Shown: positions 1 through 9,220, numbered from the stretch's first letter. The stretch is 64,000 bases of DNA from Bacteroidetes bacterium SCGC AAA795-G10 (GCA_003130815.1 QFDA01000001.1:448131-512130), one strand, 5' to 3'. The notes: generated from the letters alone by a model not told the origin. Numbers and translations: made by a program.

Positions 1-76
1 CTATTGACTCTATCAAATATTCTAGCAAAATCTTACCTCCGTAAGAATGTATATAGATTGTATCTACTAAAATCAT
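1..76 (-). CDS. Partial glycosyltransferase-like protein (N-terminus only)
   Basis: An ATG at 76 on the minus strand overlaps the TGA of the upstream gene (ATGA, 73-76), the usual coupling in this operon. Twenty-five codons are visible before the window ends, reading MILVDTIYIHSYGGKILLEY and a few more residues. A short hydrophobic strand followed by a small Gly-Gly turn is common at the start of GT-B glycosyltransferases, which fits the position next to a GT2 enzyme, but the fragment is too short to prove a family. The frame is open to the edge. Translation is probably coupled to the gene at 73-903. Confidence 0.5.
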   Translation of the reverse strand, partial: MILVDTIYIHSYGGKILLEYLIESI

Positions 77-903
77 TTTTTTGAAAAAAAATAATTAAAA
101 AACTTCAGCACATATACACTGTACATCCTAAAAGTGCTCAGATCATTTATTATTACGAAGTTTTTTCTAATCTTTAAATCTCTAAAATTTTCTCTTATAA
201 AGTCTTTAATTTTTTTTGGTTTTTTATTTAGCTCTAAATATGCAATGGCACTTTTATCAATATAAAGTTCAATTTTTTTCTTTCTTAATTCAATAGAGTG
301 GAACAAATCTTCACAATAAGCTTTACCTTCAAAATCAAAAAAATATTCTTTTATTAAGTTTTTTTTATGATGCATAATACATCCTCCTACAAGCCATTCT
401 GATTTAACAAGTTCAGGAGAAATATCTGAAACTAGTGGATATGATTCAAATCCAGATAAACCTATTTTGCCTTCTGTACAAAAGATGCTAAAACCCGAAA
501 TAATGTTAAAAAGGATTTTTTTAAAATTTATTTTATAGTCGTAAATAGATCTCTTTGAACTATTTTCAAAAAGGTTTGGTGATACTGAGTAATTATTATT
601 CAGGCACAAATTTTTTGTGAGAACCTCTAGACATGATTTATGTAAAGTTATATCATCATCTAATTGCATTACAAATTTACTTTTCGCTATTTTAAACCCC
701 TGGATTCTTTGATTTACTTGACCTTTTTTATTGGCTTTAACAAATACTACATTTTTGTACTTTTTATTTATATGTTTATGAATATTGGCTTTAAGAGAAA
801 CTATTATTATTTCTTTTGGAATTAATGTCGAGTTATTTAGTGAGACTATTGTTGGTAAAATGTCTCTGTCTCCAATCGTAGGAATTACAACTGAAATTTC
901 CAA
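73..903 (-). CDS. Family 2 glycosyltransferase
   Basis: This 276-residue protein is a GT-A fold, family 2 glycosyltransferase that should transfer a sugar from a nucleotide-activated donor during assembly of the surface glycan on the cytoplasmic face of the membrane. The N-terminus ISVVIPTIGDRDIL is the standard GT2 first strand, and LDDDIT at residues 81-86 supplies the metal-binding DXD (D82-D84). A later acidic stretch near residue 195 (YCEDLFHSIELR) is in the usual place of the catalytic ED. The length is normal for the family, and no membrane segment is needed. The gene is preceded by an iron-dependent oxygenase gene and overlaps the next glycosyltransferase-like gene by four bases. Donor and acceptor cannot be read from the sequence. 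Confidence 0.88.
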   Translation of the reverse strand: MEISVVIPTIGDRDILPTIVSLNNSTLIPKEIIIVSLKANIHKHINKKYKNVVFVKANKKGQVNQRIQGFKIAKSKFVMQLDDDITLHKSCLEVLTKNLCLNNNYSVSPNLFENSSKRSIYDYKINFKKILFNIISGFSIFCTEGKIGLSGFESYPLVSDISPELVKSEWLVGGCIMHHKKNLIKEYFFDFEGKAYCEDLFHSIELRKKKIELYIDKSAIAYLELNKKPKKIKDFIRENFRDLKIRKNFVIINDLSTFRMYSVYVLKFFNYFFSKK

Positions 904-917
904 ACCTTTAATTTTAA

Positions 918-1733
918 TTATAATTTACTTTTTAGATGCTCAATTTTATATTTAATAAGGGACTTGGTGTAAGACCAATTTTTGAATTTTAAATAATCTG
1001 TGCTTTTTGGAAGAACGAATGTTGTTCCATGTTTAAACCATTTATTTGGAAAGTCTAAATCAAAATTTTCAAAAGGTTTCATCGATTCAGAATAATAATC
1101 AACATACAATGTTTTTCTTTTAAGACTTTTATTATTTTTTAATCTTTCTACACCATGAAAGCTATAGGGTGTATGAAGAAAAACTACAGCTCTATTTTTT
1201 TTGTATTTTATCTTTGAAACTATTTTTTTCCCTTTTTTATCATATAAAAGTGTTGCCCCTCCAAAATTTTCTTTCCAATCTGATGATAAGTATAAAATTA
1301 TATTCAATACATGTGGAAGACCATTACTTGGATCTGTTGAATGATCTACATGAGACCCCAAAAACCCATTTGTCCCCATTTCATGATAATTAGCTAAAAG
1401 TGTGTTCCCAACATTAGTTGATTTCAATGAGGTAATTCCTGTTAATTTTTTTAAAATTTCAATCCATTCATTTGAATTTAAGACTTTGGTAATTTTAGAA
1501 ATATATTCTGGAAGAGATTCGTTTAGGCTAATTTTTTTATTAGATTCAATTTCTGAATTAAATGATTTTCCCTTTTTTAGAATATATTTTTTTTCGGACA
1601 TTTTTTTTGTTATCTCTTCATAGAAATTTTCTTCTAGGAAATCATCTAAAACTAAATGAGGAAATGGCTTATTCATAAAAAATGTTTCCTTTTCATTTAA
1701 CAAATTGAAATATTTTGGATTTATGATTCTCAT
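918..1733 (-). CDS. 2-oxoglutarate/Fe(II)-dependent oxygenase-like protein
   Basis: This is a 271-residue protein of the 2OG-Fe(II) oxygenase superfamily (prolyl-4-hydroxylase-like cupin fold). The iron facial triad is visible as H128-x-D130 (SHVDHS) and H193 (YSFHGVER), with R206 in RKTLYV placed to bind 2-oxoglutarate. These are direct sequence observations. That it hydroxylates or otherwise oxidises a sugar or lipid intermediate of the glycan is inference from its position between two glycosyltransferase-type genes. The start at MRIINPKYF lies one base after the stop of the upstream gene. The first residues resemble those of the unknown protein encoded at 10565-11401 (both carry INPKY). 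Confidence 0.8.
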   Translation of the reverse strand: MRIINPKYFNLLNEKETFFMNKPFPHLVLDDFLEENFYEEITKKMSEKKYILKKGKSFNSEIESNKKISLNESLPEYISKITKVLNSNEWIEILKKLTGITSLKSTNVGNTLLANYHEMGTNGFLGSHVDHSTDPSNGLPHVLNIILYLSSDWKENFGGATLLYDKKGKKIVSKIKYKKNRAVVFLHTPYSFHGVERLKNNKSLKRKTLYVDYYSESMKPFENFDLDFPNKWFKHGTTFVLPKSTDYLKFKNWSYTKSLIKYKIEHLKSKL

Positions 1734-1734
1734 A

Positions 1735-3231
1735 TTATAAAAATGTTTTGACGTCTAGTTTAGTTTTATTTATAGCATACTTGTCAATATAATTGATAGA
1801 CTCACTGTATAATCTAATATTATCTTTATTACTAATTTCAGAAAAATAATTTATTGCTTTTGTGAAATCGTTGTTATTTGTGACTACTTTTTTTAGAGAT
1901 AATTTTTTATTTAGGAGTGGATCCGAGTTATAAATATCAATATTAAGATTAATTACAGGTATTTTAGCTGAAATTGCTTCGATTACTACGGAGGAAGATA
2001 TATACACTAAAATATCACACCATTTTAATTCATCGTTTAAACTTTTTTTTGAAATCGAATCTACGTTATTTGTGATCCAATTATTATAATATTTATTCAA
2101 TCCATAAATGGGAAAATCAGGATGAAATCTGAACTTTATTTTATAACTATCCAAAACTTTATTACCTGTATCTAGAAAGTTGATAGTTTTTTTTACTTCA
2201 TCATAACCAGAAGAAAAAACAAACAACAATTTTGGATTTTTTTTATCAAAGAATCTTTTCCTTAGTTTTAGTGTTCTATTTCCTCTTAAATAAACACCTG
2301 TCTTTATTATTTCTTCAGGAAAATTACCTACATCGATTAACCAATTTTTTGTTATTTCCCCGATGGTTACAATTTTTTCTGGCAAAGGGTTTATTTTAAT
2401 TTCATCTTTAGATAAAATTAAAGAGAAATGACGATGTGATACACTAGAGTGTTGATAACCTATTGTTTTTATATTACCTAATGCCAAAAGCATTAATTTT
2501 TCTAATGATTTGTTTTCAAAAGGATAAATGATTTTTTCAATTTGGCCTAATTTTGATATTCTCCTAAATGCTCTGAAAATTATTAAGTTATCTATAAATC
2601 CAGTAGTCATCTCAGAAATCATTTGTGACCTTATGATATAATTTAATTCCTTTTTTGAATTTTTAAGTCTTACATTAGAAAAGTTAATTGTTAGGAATGG
2701 AATTCTAAATAGTTGGAAAAAACACCAAAAAAAATCCTTTATGGTTAGGTAAGACAAAAGATTTATTTTTTTATTTTTTTCAAATTTTAAAGCATTATTA
2801 TTTCTAAAATAAGGCCTGTATACGTAAAATAAATAACTCACTTTTAATTCCGGATTTGATTTTATAATTTTTGTAATCAAGTCTCTAAAATATGTATCCA
2901 TATTCCCCCTTTTTCTTCCATCAACAAATGAAAATAAATGGACATTGATTTTTGATTTTTCGTTTTCTAGTGATATAAAGAAAAAATAGGTTTGAATTAA
3001 TAGGTATATGGACTTTATAAGGTTTACAAAAAACCAAATTGTGTTTTTTATGAGTGTAAGATGGGGACTTAAAAAAGTTGATTTTTTTTTGTAAAAGTAG
3101 CTGTCAAAGAAACCTGAACTTAAAGGGTTTTTTGAGGTGAAATTAAATGCCCACCAAATAATTGAATGGTTACTAATATTCAGATTTGACAATAATGATA
3201 AAATTTCTGAAAGATCCTTTTTGATAATCAT
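1735..3231 (-). CDS. GT-B-like glycosyl- or glycerophosphotransferase, surface polysaccharide
   Basis: I do not recognise a specific family for this 498-residue protein. Its second half has the layout of a GT-B transferase related to capsule (KpsS/KpsC) and CDP-glycerol glycerophosphotransferases. It has a strand LLFVFSSGYDE near residue 340, then the basic RFHPDFP motif near residue 380, and near residue 415 DILVYISSSVVIEAIS, the usual donor-binding region with Ser-Ser and a Glu. A hydrophobic stretch near residues 70-90 could associate with the membrane. It lies between a GSCFA gene and an oxygenase gene in the glycan operon. A TagD-like cytidylyltransferase is encoded at 28442-28864, so a glycerol-phosphate or similar donor is possible but unproven. 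Confidence 0.6.
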   Translation of the reverse strand: MIIKKDLSEILSLLSNLNISNHSIIWWAFNFTSKNPLSSGFFDSYFYKKKSTFLSPHLTLIKNTIWFFVNLIKSIYLLIQTYFFFISLENEKSKINVHLFSFVDGRKRGNMDTYFRDLITKIIKSNPELKVSYLFYVYRPYFRNNNALKFEKNKKINLLSYLTIKDFFWCFFQLFRIPFLTINFSNVRLKNSKKELNYIIRSQMISEMTTGFIDNLIIFRAFRRISKLGQIEKIIYPFENKSLEKLMLLALGNIKTIGYQHSSVSHRHFSLILSKDEIKINPLPEKIVTIGEITKNWLIDVGNFPEEIIKTGVYLRGNRTLKLRKRFFDKKNPKLLFVFSSGYDEVKKTINFLDTGNKVLDSYKIKFRFHPDFPIYGLNKYYNNWITNNVDSISKKSLNDELKWCDILVYISSSVVIEAISAKIPVINLNIDIYNSDPLLNKKLSLKKVVTNNNDFTKAINYFSEISNKDNIRLYSESINYIDKYAINKTKLDVKTFL

Positions 3232-3246
3232 TTTTATATTTGATTA

Positions 3247-4224
3247 TTAAAGTAGCGAATTGTCAATCAAACTCATTATTTGATTAACTTTTTTCCTTTT
3301 TATATGCATGTTGTCAGCATTAAATGAATGTGGATTGTCAGTCAGAACTGCCTCAAAAGAAGGAAAATAAAAAACATTTTCGTGTGAATTTACAACCTTA
3401 TCCACAGCCGTTTTTAATAAGCACTTAGCTGAAAAAGATTTAGAAATTATATTGTCACTTAAAAATGTTGCGTTTTGAAAAACTGGACTTACGGTAAAAA
3501 TAATTTTTAAATTTTTATTGAATTTTTTCAAAAGATCAATTGAGGTATTCAAAAAAACAATATTTTCTTCTAAAGAAAATTCAATAGGCTTTAAGGTTTT
3601 GAATTTTTTTCTCATCTCAAATGGGGGAATTCTACCCCAGACAATATCCTTCTTAAAATCATACCACGTTTCATTTTGACCTACGGTAATTATTAACAAA
3701 TCTGTATTAATGAATACCTTTTTACTATTAGCCCTATGAGATATAATTTCATTTACAAGCTCCTTTTCGCTTCTATGGAGACCTACAATCCATTCTCTTA
3801 ACGGGTCAAAATAATTTCCTTTATAAAGTTCTTTATAAATTGGGATCTTGTTAGTTAATGAATATAATAAAACTTGTTCCAAATTTTTAGTTGTGAAAAC
3901 CCTACCCCAATTGGCTGAGTAGTCAAACAAGTTTTTTTCTAAGTTTAAATAATTGTACTTAGTTTCTGAATTGAAAAACTTAGAGACCTCTTCAGCAAAA
4001 CATGTTCCAATTGATGAAATTCTAAACTCACTTTTATAATTTAAATCTTTAAGTAAGTTTTTAGATTCAATTTTAAGTAACTTATCTATATTAATACCAT
4101 AAGGATAAATTTGTGAAAAACTAATATTATTTTTCTCATCGTTTTGAAATTTACCAGGAAAAATTCTTAAAATAATTTGATGTAAGTCCTTTAAAGACTC
4201 TTTAATTTTTTTTAAAACTTTCAT
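3247..4224 (-). CDS. GSCFA domain protein
   Basis: A 325-residue protein of the GSCFA family, whose name comes from a Gly-Ser-Cys-Phe-Ala motif. Here it reads SSIGTCFAEEVSKFF near residue 70. Downstream the family features ITVGQNETWYD and VWGRIPPFEM are visible, followed by FTVSPVFQNATF. The family is common in Bacteroidota and has an SGNH-hydrolase-like character, but its biochemical role is poorly defined. The start at 4224 overlaps the tail of the KdsB gene by 23 bases. Position in a glycan operon suggests a role in modifying or attaching sugars or acyl groups, which is inference only. Confidence 0.85.
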   Translation of the reverse strand: MKVLKKIKESLKDLHQIILRIFPGKFQNDEKNNISFSQIYPYGINIDKLLKIESKNLLKDLNYKSEFRISSIGTCFAEEVSKFFNSETKYNYLNLEKNLFDYSANWGRVFTTKNLEQVLLYSLTNKIPIYKELYKGNYFDPLREWIVGLHRSEKELVNEIISHRANSKKVFINTDLLIITVGQNETWYDFKKDIVWGRIPPFEMRKKFKTLKPIEFSLEENIVFLNTSIDLLKKFNKNLKIIFTVSPVFQNATFLSDNIISKSFSAKCLLKTAVDKVVNSHENVFYFPSFEAVLTDNPHSFNADNMHIKRKKVNQIMSLIDNSLL

Positions 4225-4978
4225 TTGATATTTTTTTTAACAAGGATATTTGATTTTGATCTTCTGAAAGTATTTTTTTTACCAATCTTAATTCATCAAT
4301 ATCGTTTACTGATGGGAGACCCTCTGGGAGTTTAACCGCCTTAATTTTTATTCCATTCTCAATGGCTTTCATTTGTTCAATAGACTCTAGATATGAAAAA
4401 CTTGTATTTTTTGTATTTACTATTTTAGCTAACGTCTCTTTTTTAAATGCAATTAAGCCTTGAATTTTGAATATGTTTTTATTGTAATTAGAATTAGAAA
4501 CCGGTGATTTCCTGAAACAAAAAATTATTTGATTTTTAATATTTAAAATACATTTAACTTTATTATTATCGTCTATGTCATCAGGGTTATTTATCTCTGA
4601 AATAGCATTCCACATCATTTCATCTTTAGACTCCTTTATTGACTTGACAAATAAATCTAAATAACTTGGAATTAGCAAAGGCTCATCTCCTTGAACTAGT
4701 AAAACATGGCTACAATTAATTTTAGAAATTGCTTCAAAAACCCTAGATGTCCCATTTTGATGTATGTTATTCGTGAAAACTACTTTACCCCCAAATGACT
4801 CTACTATATCTTTGATTTCAGAATCTCCTGTGGCAATTAAAACTTCACCTATTTCCTCTGCTAATAAAACGCGCCTTCTGACATGTTCAATCATAGGAAG
4901 ACCTTCAATATTAATGAGGACTTTTCTTTTTAATCTTAAAGAATCCAAATGACATGGTATAATTACTTTTATTAACAT
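4202..4978 (-). CDS. kdsB: CMP-Kdo synthetase-like cytidylyltransferase
   Basis: This protein belongs to the 3-deoxy-manno-octulosonate cytidylyltransferase family, which activates Kdo as CMP-Kdo. The ATG at 4978, four bases after the upstream stop, gives 258 residues, the normal KdsB length. Starting earlier would add a 21-residue leader overlapping the upstream gene. Family landmarks are IIPCHLDSLRLKRKVL (counterpart of IPAR-SRLPGKPL), GTSRVFEA (counterpart of GTDRVAEA) and LLVQGDEPLL with the metal-binding Asp. The SRLPGK block is diverged, so the substrate may be a Kdo variant. It shares the operon with a KdsA homologue at 9617-10501, which supports an ulosonic acid activated for capsule rather than only for lipid A core. 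Confidence 0.85.
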   Translation of the reverse strand: MLIKVIIPCHLDSLRLKRKVLINIEGLPMIEHVRRRVLLAEEIGEVLIATGDSEIKDIVESFGGKVVFTNNIHQNGTSRVFEAISKINCSHVLLVQGDEPLLIPSYLDLFVKSIKESKDEMMWNAISEINNPDDIDDNNKVKCILNIKNQIIFCFRKSPVSNSNYNKNIFKIQGLIAFKKETLAKIVNTKNTSFSYLESIEQMKAIENGIKIKAVKLPEGLPSVNDIDELRLVKKILSEDQNQISLLKKISNESFKKN

Positions 4979-4982
4979 AATA

Positions 4983-5735
4983 TTATTGTGGTAATACTCC
5001 ACAATCAACATTAATACACTGTCCCGTAATAGCACTAGCACTTTCAGATGCTAAAAACACACATGTTTGTCCTACTTCTAAAGAAGTAGGCATTCTCAAT
5101 AGTGGTGAATTTAACCTCGTGAATTCATTTATAAATTTTTTGGGATCTCCATTTCCTGGTGAGCTTTTGTCCATTAGAGCCTCATTTAACCCTTCTGTAT
5201 TTATTAATACAGGACAAACTGCATTAACTCTTATACCTTTAGGACCTAATTCCTTTGAAAGAGATTGTGTCAAGCCATTCATGCCGAATTTTGAAGCTAC
5301 ATATGCTGAATTATTACTGCTACCCCTTTTACCTGCTAAACTTGACACATTTATAATAGTTCCTTCTTTATTTAAGTATTTTGAGGCAATCTTTGAACCC
5401 CAGAAAGCTCCTTTTAGATTTGTATCAATAATATCGGTTAAAAATTCTTCATTTATTTCTTCAATTGGCTTCCACTTTGAATATCCAGCATTATTTATGA
5501 AACAATCCAATCTTCCAAATTCATCAATTGTTGTTTCAACCAAATTTAAATGGTATTTCTCATACCTTACATCTGTATATACAAACCTCACATTGTCACC
5601 AAATTGTTTACTTAAATCTCTATCTTGTCTAGACCCGACAACTACTATATAATTATTATCAATAAACGCCTTTGTTATTCCATAGCCAATGCCTCTACTT
5701 CCTCCAGTAACAATAACAACTTTTTTGTTATTCAT
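4983..5735 (-). CDS. SDR-family oxidoreductase
   Basis: A classical short-chain dehydrogenase/reductase of 250 residues from the ATG at 5735. That start lies five bases after the upstream stop. A possible start at 5756 would overlap the upstream gene and place extra residues ahead of the Rossmann strand. The cofactor motif TGGSRGIG is at the N-terminus, NNAG follows mid-protein, and the catalytic Ser and YVASK are present (Ser in NVSSLAG). The end INVDCGVLPQ is typical of classical SDRs. It lies between a second SDR gene and the KdsB gene, so oxidation or reduction of a ulosonic acid or its precursor is plausible. Substrate is unknown. Confidence 0.87.
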   Translation of the reverse strand: MNNKKVVIVTGGSRGIGYGITKAFIDNNYIVVVGSRQDRDLSKQFGDNVRFVYTDVRYEKYHLNLVETTIDEFGRLDCFINNAGYSKWKPIEEINEEFLTDIIDTNLKGAFWGSKIASKYLNKEGTIINVSSLAGKRGSSNNSAYVASKFGMNGLTQSLSKELGPKGIRVNAVCPVLINTEGLNEALMDKSSPGNGDPKKFINEFTRLNSPLLRMPTSLEVGQTCVFLASESASAITGQCINVDCGVLPQ

Positions 5736-5740
5736 AAATT

Positions 5741-6517
5741 TTAAATTGTCATACAAGAATAACCCCCGTCAACACATATTTCAGATCCCGTCACGAAACT
5801 TGATGCATCAGACGCTAACCACAAAATAGCTCCTGTTAATTCGTTTGGGCTTCCAAATCTTTTCATCGGCGTATGCCCAAGAATTGCTTTTTTTCTATTT
5901 TCATCGATAAAGTTTTCTAAATTCCATTTTGTTGGGAAAAAACCAGGTCTTATGGCATTTACTCTAACGCCCATTGTCCCCCATTCTCTAGCTAGATTTT
6001 GAGTTAAATTTTTTATTGCTGCTTTTGAGGCTGAGTAAGTAAAGGCTTTTGAAAGCGGTGGTCCAGCTGAAGCTGAAGATATATTTATTATGCAACCGCT
6101 TTTATTTCTTACCATGTGTTCACCAAAAACTTGACATCCAAAAAAAGTGCCTTTAATTTGAGAATCCATAATTTCGTCCCACTCTTCTTCTGAAATATTA
6201 AAAAAAGGTGTTGCTCCATTTATTCCAGCACCATTTATCAGTACATCAATTTTTTTAAAGTTTGTTAAAATAATTTCTAAAACTCTCAAATGCTCTTTTT
6301 TAATTGAAACATCCATGGATAAGGATAATGTTTCGTTGAATCCTTCATTATTTATTTCATTTTCGATTTTTTTAACTTTTTCTATTTTTTTATCGACTAG
6401 GATTACTTTACATCCGCACCTTGCAAAAGATATGGCCATTTCTGAACACAAATGCCCTCCTGAACCAATTGCTACTACAACTTTATTTTTTAGATTAAAT
6501 AATTTATCTATATACAT
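5741..6517 (-). CDS. SDR-family oxidoreductase
   Basis: A 258-residue classical SDR. The nucleotide loop is slightly unusual (AIGSGGHLCSEM in place of TGxxxGIG), so cofactor affinity may differ. NGAG and the catalytic Ser and Tyr-Lys (ISSASAG and YSASK) are intact, and the C-terminus SEICVDGGYSCMTI is standard. It precedes another SDR by five bases. Paired SDRs in sugar operons often carry out sequential oxidation and reduction, and this pair sits inside the Kdo-like module. The specific reaction cannot be assigned. Confidence 0.87.
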   Translation of the reverse strand: MYIDKLFNLKNKVVVAIGSGGHLCSEMAISFARCGCKVILVDKKIEKVKKIENEINNEGFNETLSLSMDVSIKKEHLRVLEIILTNFKKIDVLINGAGINGATPFFNISEEEWDEIMDSQIKGTFFGCQVFGEHMVRNKSGCIINISSASAGPPLSKAFTYSASKAAIKNLTQNLAREWGTMGVRVNAIRPGFFPTKWNLENFIDENRKKAILGHTPMKRFGSPNELTGAILWLASDASSFVTGSEICVDGGYSCMTI

Positions 6518-6542
6518 TTTGATTTGAAAAATTAAATTATAA

Positions 6543-7433
6543 TTAACTACAAATAAGCCCTTCCAAATAAGATTTATAATATGGTAATGAATTTTTCAAA
6601 ATCTCCCAATTTTCTTTATCATTTATAAATTTTAAATTTTCCAAATCTTCTTTGAAGTTATTAATAATTCCCTCTATATCTCCAATAAAGTTTTCTTTAA
6701 AAATTACCGCCATTTTTTTATATGTTTCTTTCTGAACTATATCATTCAGTAAATTATTCCCTGAAGTAAATTTAAACTGAATCATCATTCTGTAATTTCC
6801 AAGTTCTGCTCTGTGTAAACCTGATACATCTAAAAAAATTACATCCCCAGGATTGGAATACATTTCTTCTACTTGATAATTAAATTTATTTATGTCATAT
6901 AAGCCCTGTGAAGAAATAAAAATATCTTTATGTGATTTTGAGGCATATAAGGTTCTTGTGGAAGTCTTATCTATTTTAGATAATGGGATATGAAAGGTGA
7001 ATTCTTGAAAATAATCGGTATGCCAACTACACGGAATATTATACTTAGCATTTTCTTTTATTTCAGGATTAGTTATAACAATTGATGGTGGAACTTGTAA
7101 AAAACATTTTCTTTTTAAAATATTTTCATAAAAAAACCCAAGTGTATTTTGAATTTCTTGATTACTAATTATTTCATTGACAAATTCAGAATTAATTAGT
7201 GGTAATGCTAAGTTTGATTTTGTTTTTTTAAAATTTTTTTCTTTCAAATGATAACGACTAATTATATGCTCAATCGATTCTAATGAAATTATATTTTTTG
7301 AAATCCTAAAGCCCTCTTTAACAAGAAAATTTTCCTTATTATCTGTTTTATTTGAGACAATATTTTTGTTCAATTTATTATATACTTCTCCCAAATAATT
7401 ATAAACTCTAAATGGATTAAGCATAATTCTCAC
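6543..7433 (-). CDS. Phytanoyl-CoA dioxygenase (PhyH)-like Fe(II) oxygenase
   Basis: A 296-residue protein of the PhyH-type 2-oxoglutarate oxygenase group. The iron ligands H138-x-D140 (SWHTDYF) and H207 (SGLHRAEL) are visible, and R215 (NYRMMIQF) can bind 2-oxoglutarate. The segment GDVIFLDVSGLHRA is the usual PhyH signature. The gene starts inside the end of the methyltransferase gene (17-base overlap). An internal ATG four codons in would shorten the overlap. This is the second iron oxygenase in the operon and is unrelated in detail to the one at 918-1733. A hydroxylated glycan or lipid intermediate is a reasonable guess, not shown by the sequence. Confidence 0.78.
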   Translation of the reverse strand: MRIMLNPFRVYNYLGEVYNKLNKNIVSNKTDNKENFLVKEGFRISKNIISLESIEHIISRYHLKEKNFKKTKSNLALPLINSEFVNEIISNQEIQNTLGFFYENILKRKCFLQVPPSIVITNPEIKENAKYNIPCSWHTDYFQEFTFHIPLSKIDKTSTRTLYASKSHKDIFISSQGLYDINKFNYQVEEMYSNPGDVIFLDVSGLHRAELGNYRMMIQFKFTSGNNLLNDIVQKETYKKMAVIFKENFIGDIEGIINNFKEDLENLKFINDKENWEILKNSLPYYKSYLEGLICS

Positions 7434-8352
7434 CTTTTAAATTAGTTGAAAATAATATACCACCAAAATCTCCCCTGTTAGTCATTCTTTTAATTACATA
7501 ATTAATATAGTTTCTATGAGAATTATCTGCCATGAAAAGTAGCTTTTTTAATTTTAGAGTTCTGTCATTTTTGGACCTTTTGTTAAGAAGCGCAATTTCA
7601 ATTTTATCTTGATTTAGTTTTGAAATATTCAATGTACATCTTCCAAACATCCTTTTTTTTATATTTATATCGGGAGACAAATATTGATGAGTAACAGGAT
7701 TGTGCCCGACCTTCTCATGTGCTCCGTGATAAATAATATTAATTTTATTAAAACCTTTCTCAATGGCAATTTCAATAACTTCAAAAAGATTTATGATATT
7801 AAAGAAAACAAGCTGTCCTGCCTCATGTCTATACCTAGCAATTTTCAAATCGCTAATAGTCTTTCCTTTTAAACATGACACAAATTGGCAAGAAAATGAT
7901 TTATTCGTTACCTCTAAAAGTTTTGAAAAAACTTTTAAGGGTGTCTCCATGTGGTGAACAGCAATTCTTTCAAAAACATAGTCATATTTTTTTGTGAAAG
8001 TGTGCTTAGTTAAATCAGATTGAATCCAATTTGCTTCCTGAAATTTTTTTTTGCAAAAATCAATACCTTTTTTTGAAATATCCATTCCTGTATAATCTGA
8101 ATTTTTATCCAAGGTTTTATTATGATAAAGATACCTATACGCTCCTCCCATAGCAGACCCTATTTCTAAAATACTTCCATCAATTTTTTGATTTAAATTA
8201 TCAAATGTTTGTCTACCATTAAACAATGGATAGTCATGGAAATTCCAATTTGAAAATTCATATTTGTTATAGTTCTCTTCACTCCAAGTATCTGCCAACT
8301 TAGATCTATTATAAGATTCATTTATTAAGTTTTCGGAGTTTATGTTCTTCAT
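7417..8352 (-). CDS. Class I SAM-dependent methyltransferase
   Basis: A 311-residue methyltransferase with the Rossmann-type AdoMet motif I ILEIGSAMGG near residues 61-70, an acidic residue at the end of strand 2 (YTGMDISKKG), and the motif IV region YDYVFERIAVHHMETP. These show AdoMet binding. The acceptor is unknown. O- or N-methylation of a sugar is common in such loci. The next gene downstream overlaps its 3' end, indicating translational coupling. A 78-base AT-rich spacer upstream (8353-8430) carries nothing I can name. Confidence 0.85.
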   Translation of the reverse strand: MKNINSENLINESYNRSKLADTWSEENYNKYEFSNWNFHDYPLFNGRQTFDNLNQKIDGSILEIGSAMGGAYRYLYHNKTLDKNSDYTGMDISKKGIDFCKKKFQEANWIQSDLTKHTFTKKYDYVFERIAVHHMETPLKVFSKLLEVTNKSFSCQFVSCLKGKTISDLKIARYRHEAGQLVFFNIINLFEVIEIAIEKGFNKINIIYHGAHEKVGHNPVTHQYLSPDINIKKRMFGRCTLNISKLNQDKIEIALLNKRSKNDRTLKLKKLLFMADNSHRNYINYVIKRMTNRGDFGGILFSTNLKGENYA

Positions 8353-8430
8353 GATTTAGTTATTATTATTTATACTTATTTTTTTTTATTTTATATTGTG
8401 AGTTGTTTAAAATTTTATTTAAAAAAGGAG

Positions 8431-9216
8431 CTACTTAAAGTTGGCCATGGTCCCTTTCATTTGATCTGCCCATTTCCACAAAACAAACAAGTCAGAACCT
8501 AATATAATATAGGTATAGCCTAGTTCAAACATCTTTTTAATATTCTGTTTGTTAGGATCATTCAATTGTGTTCCACAACTTTTCCCAAACTTCTTGCAGG
8601 CATTAATAACTTTTTTAGATGCTTTTATAACTTTTGGATGGTCAAGTTTCCCTGGGACACCTAAAGATCCCGAAATATCATAAGGTCCAATCATTACCGC
8701 ATCAACTTCATCAAATTTTAACAAACTCTCAATGTTTTCTACAGCCTCAATTGTTTCTATTTGAAGAATTAATGATGAAGAATTATTCCAATCTGTGATG
8801 TAATTATTAAATTCAAATCCATATCCTTGAGCTCTATTTACTCCATAACTTCTTTTCCCAATAGGAGGGAATTTAAAATGATTTATTAATTTTTTAAGTT
8901 GATCAGGAGTGTTTACCATTTGAAATAACATGCCATCAGCACCAGATTCGAGTAAAGGTTTTATATAATTATTTGAATGTGATACGGGCCTTGGTAAGCA
9001 AGGGACATCATATGACTGGCTTGCAGAAATAATCCTTTGTGCTTCTGAAAGATTAATGGTTGAATGTTCCATATCAATTGCAATAAAATCAAAGCCGGCC
9101 ATAGCAAAGGTTTCAGTTATAGAGGGATGCGAATATGAAACCCATGCCGCAAATAAAACTTCTCTTTGTCTTAATGCTGTTTTTAATTTCAATCTAGTCT
9201 TATAAATATTTTTCAT
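8431..9216 (-). CDS. HpcH/HpaI-family pyruvate aldolase
   Basis: This 261-residue protein belongs to the HpcH/HpaI class II aldolase family (2-keto-3-deoxy-glucarate and 4-hydroxy-2-oxo-heptanedioate aldolases). These cleave or form a C-C bond between pyruvate and an aldehyde. Recognisable elements are AAWVSYSHPSITETFAMAG, the catalytic-base region AIDMEHST, the metal-binding Glu in LQIETIEA and the Asp in MIGPYDISGSLG. The length is typical. It follows a CBS protein and KdsA in the same operon, so it could make or remodel a 2-keto-3-deoxy sugar acid. Family members are more often catabolic, so its direction here is inference. Confidence 0.87.
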   Translation of the reverse strand: MKNIYKTRLKLKTALRQREVLFAAWVSYSHPSITETFAMAGFDFIAIDMEHSTINLSEAQRIISASQSYDVPCLPRPVSHSNNYIKPLLESGADGMLFQMVNTPDQLKKLINHFKFPPIGKRSYGVNRAQGYGFEFNNYITDWNNSSSLILQIETIEAVENIESLLKFDEVDAVMIGPYDISGSLGVPGKLDHPKVIKASKKVINACKKFGKSCGTQLNDPNKQNIKKMFELGYTYIILGSDLFVLWKWADQMKGTMANFK

Positions 9217-9220
9217 AAAA

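Noticed and set aside
5119-5652. A 177-codon plus-strand frame
   Set aside because: It lies fully antisense to an SDR gene with intact catalytic motifs and has no recognisable domain.
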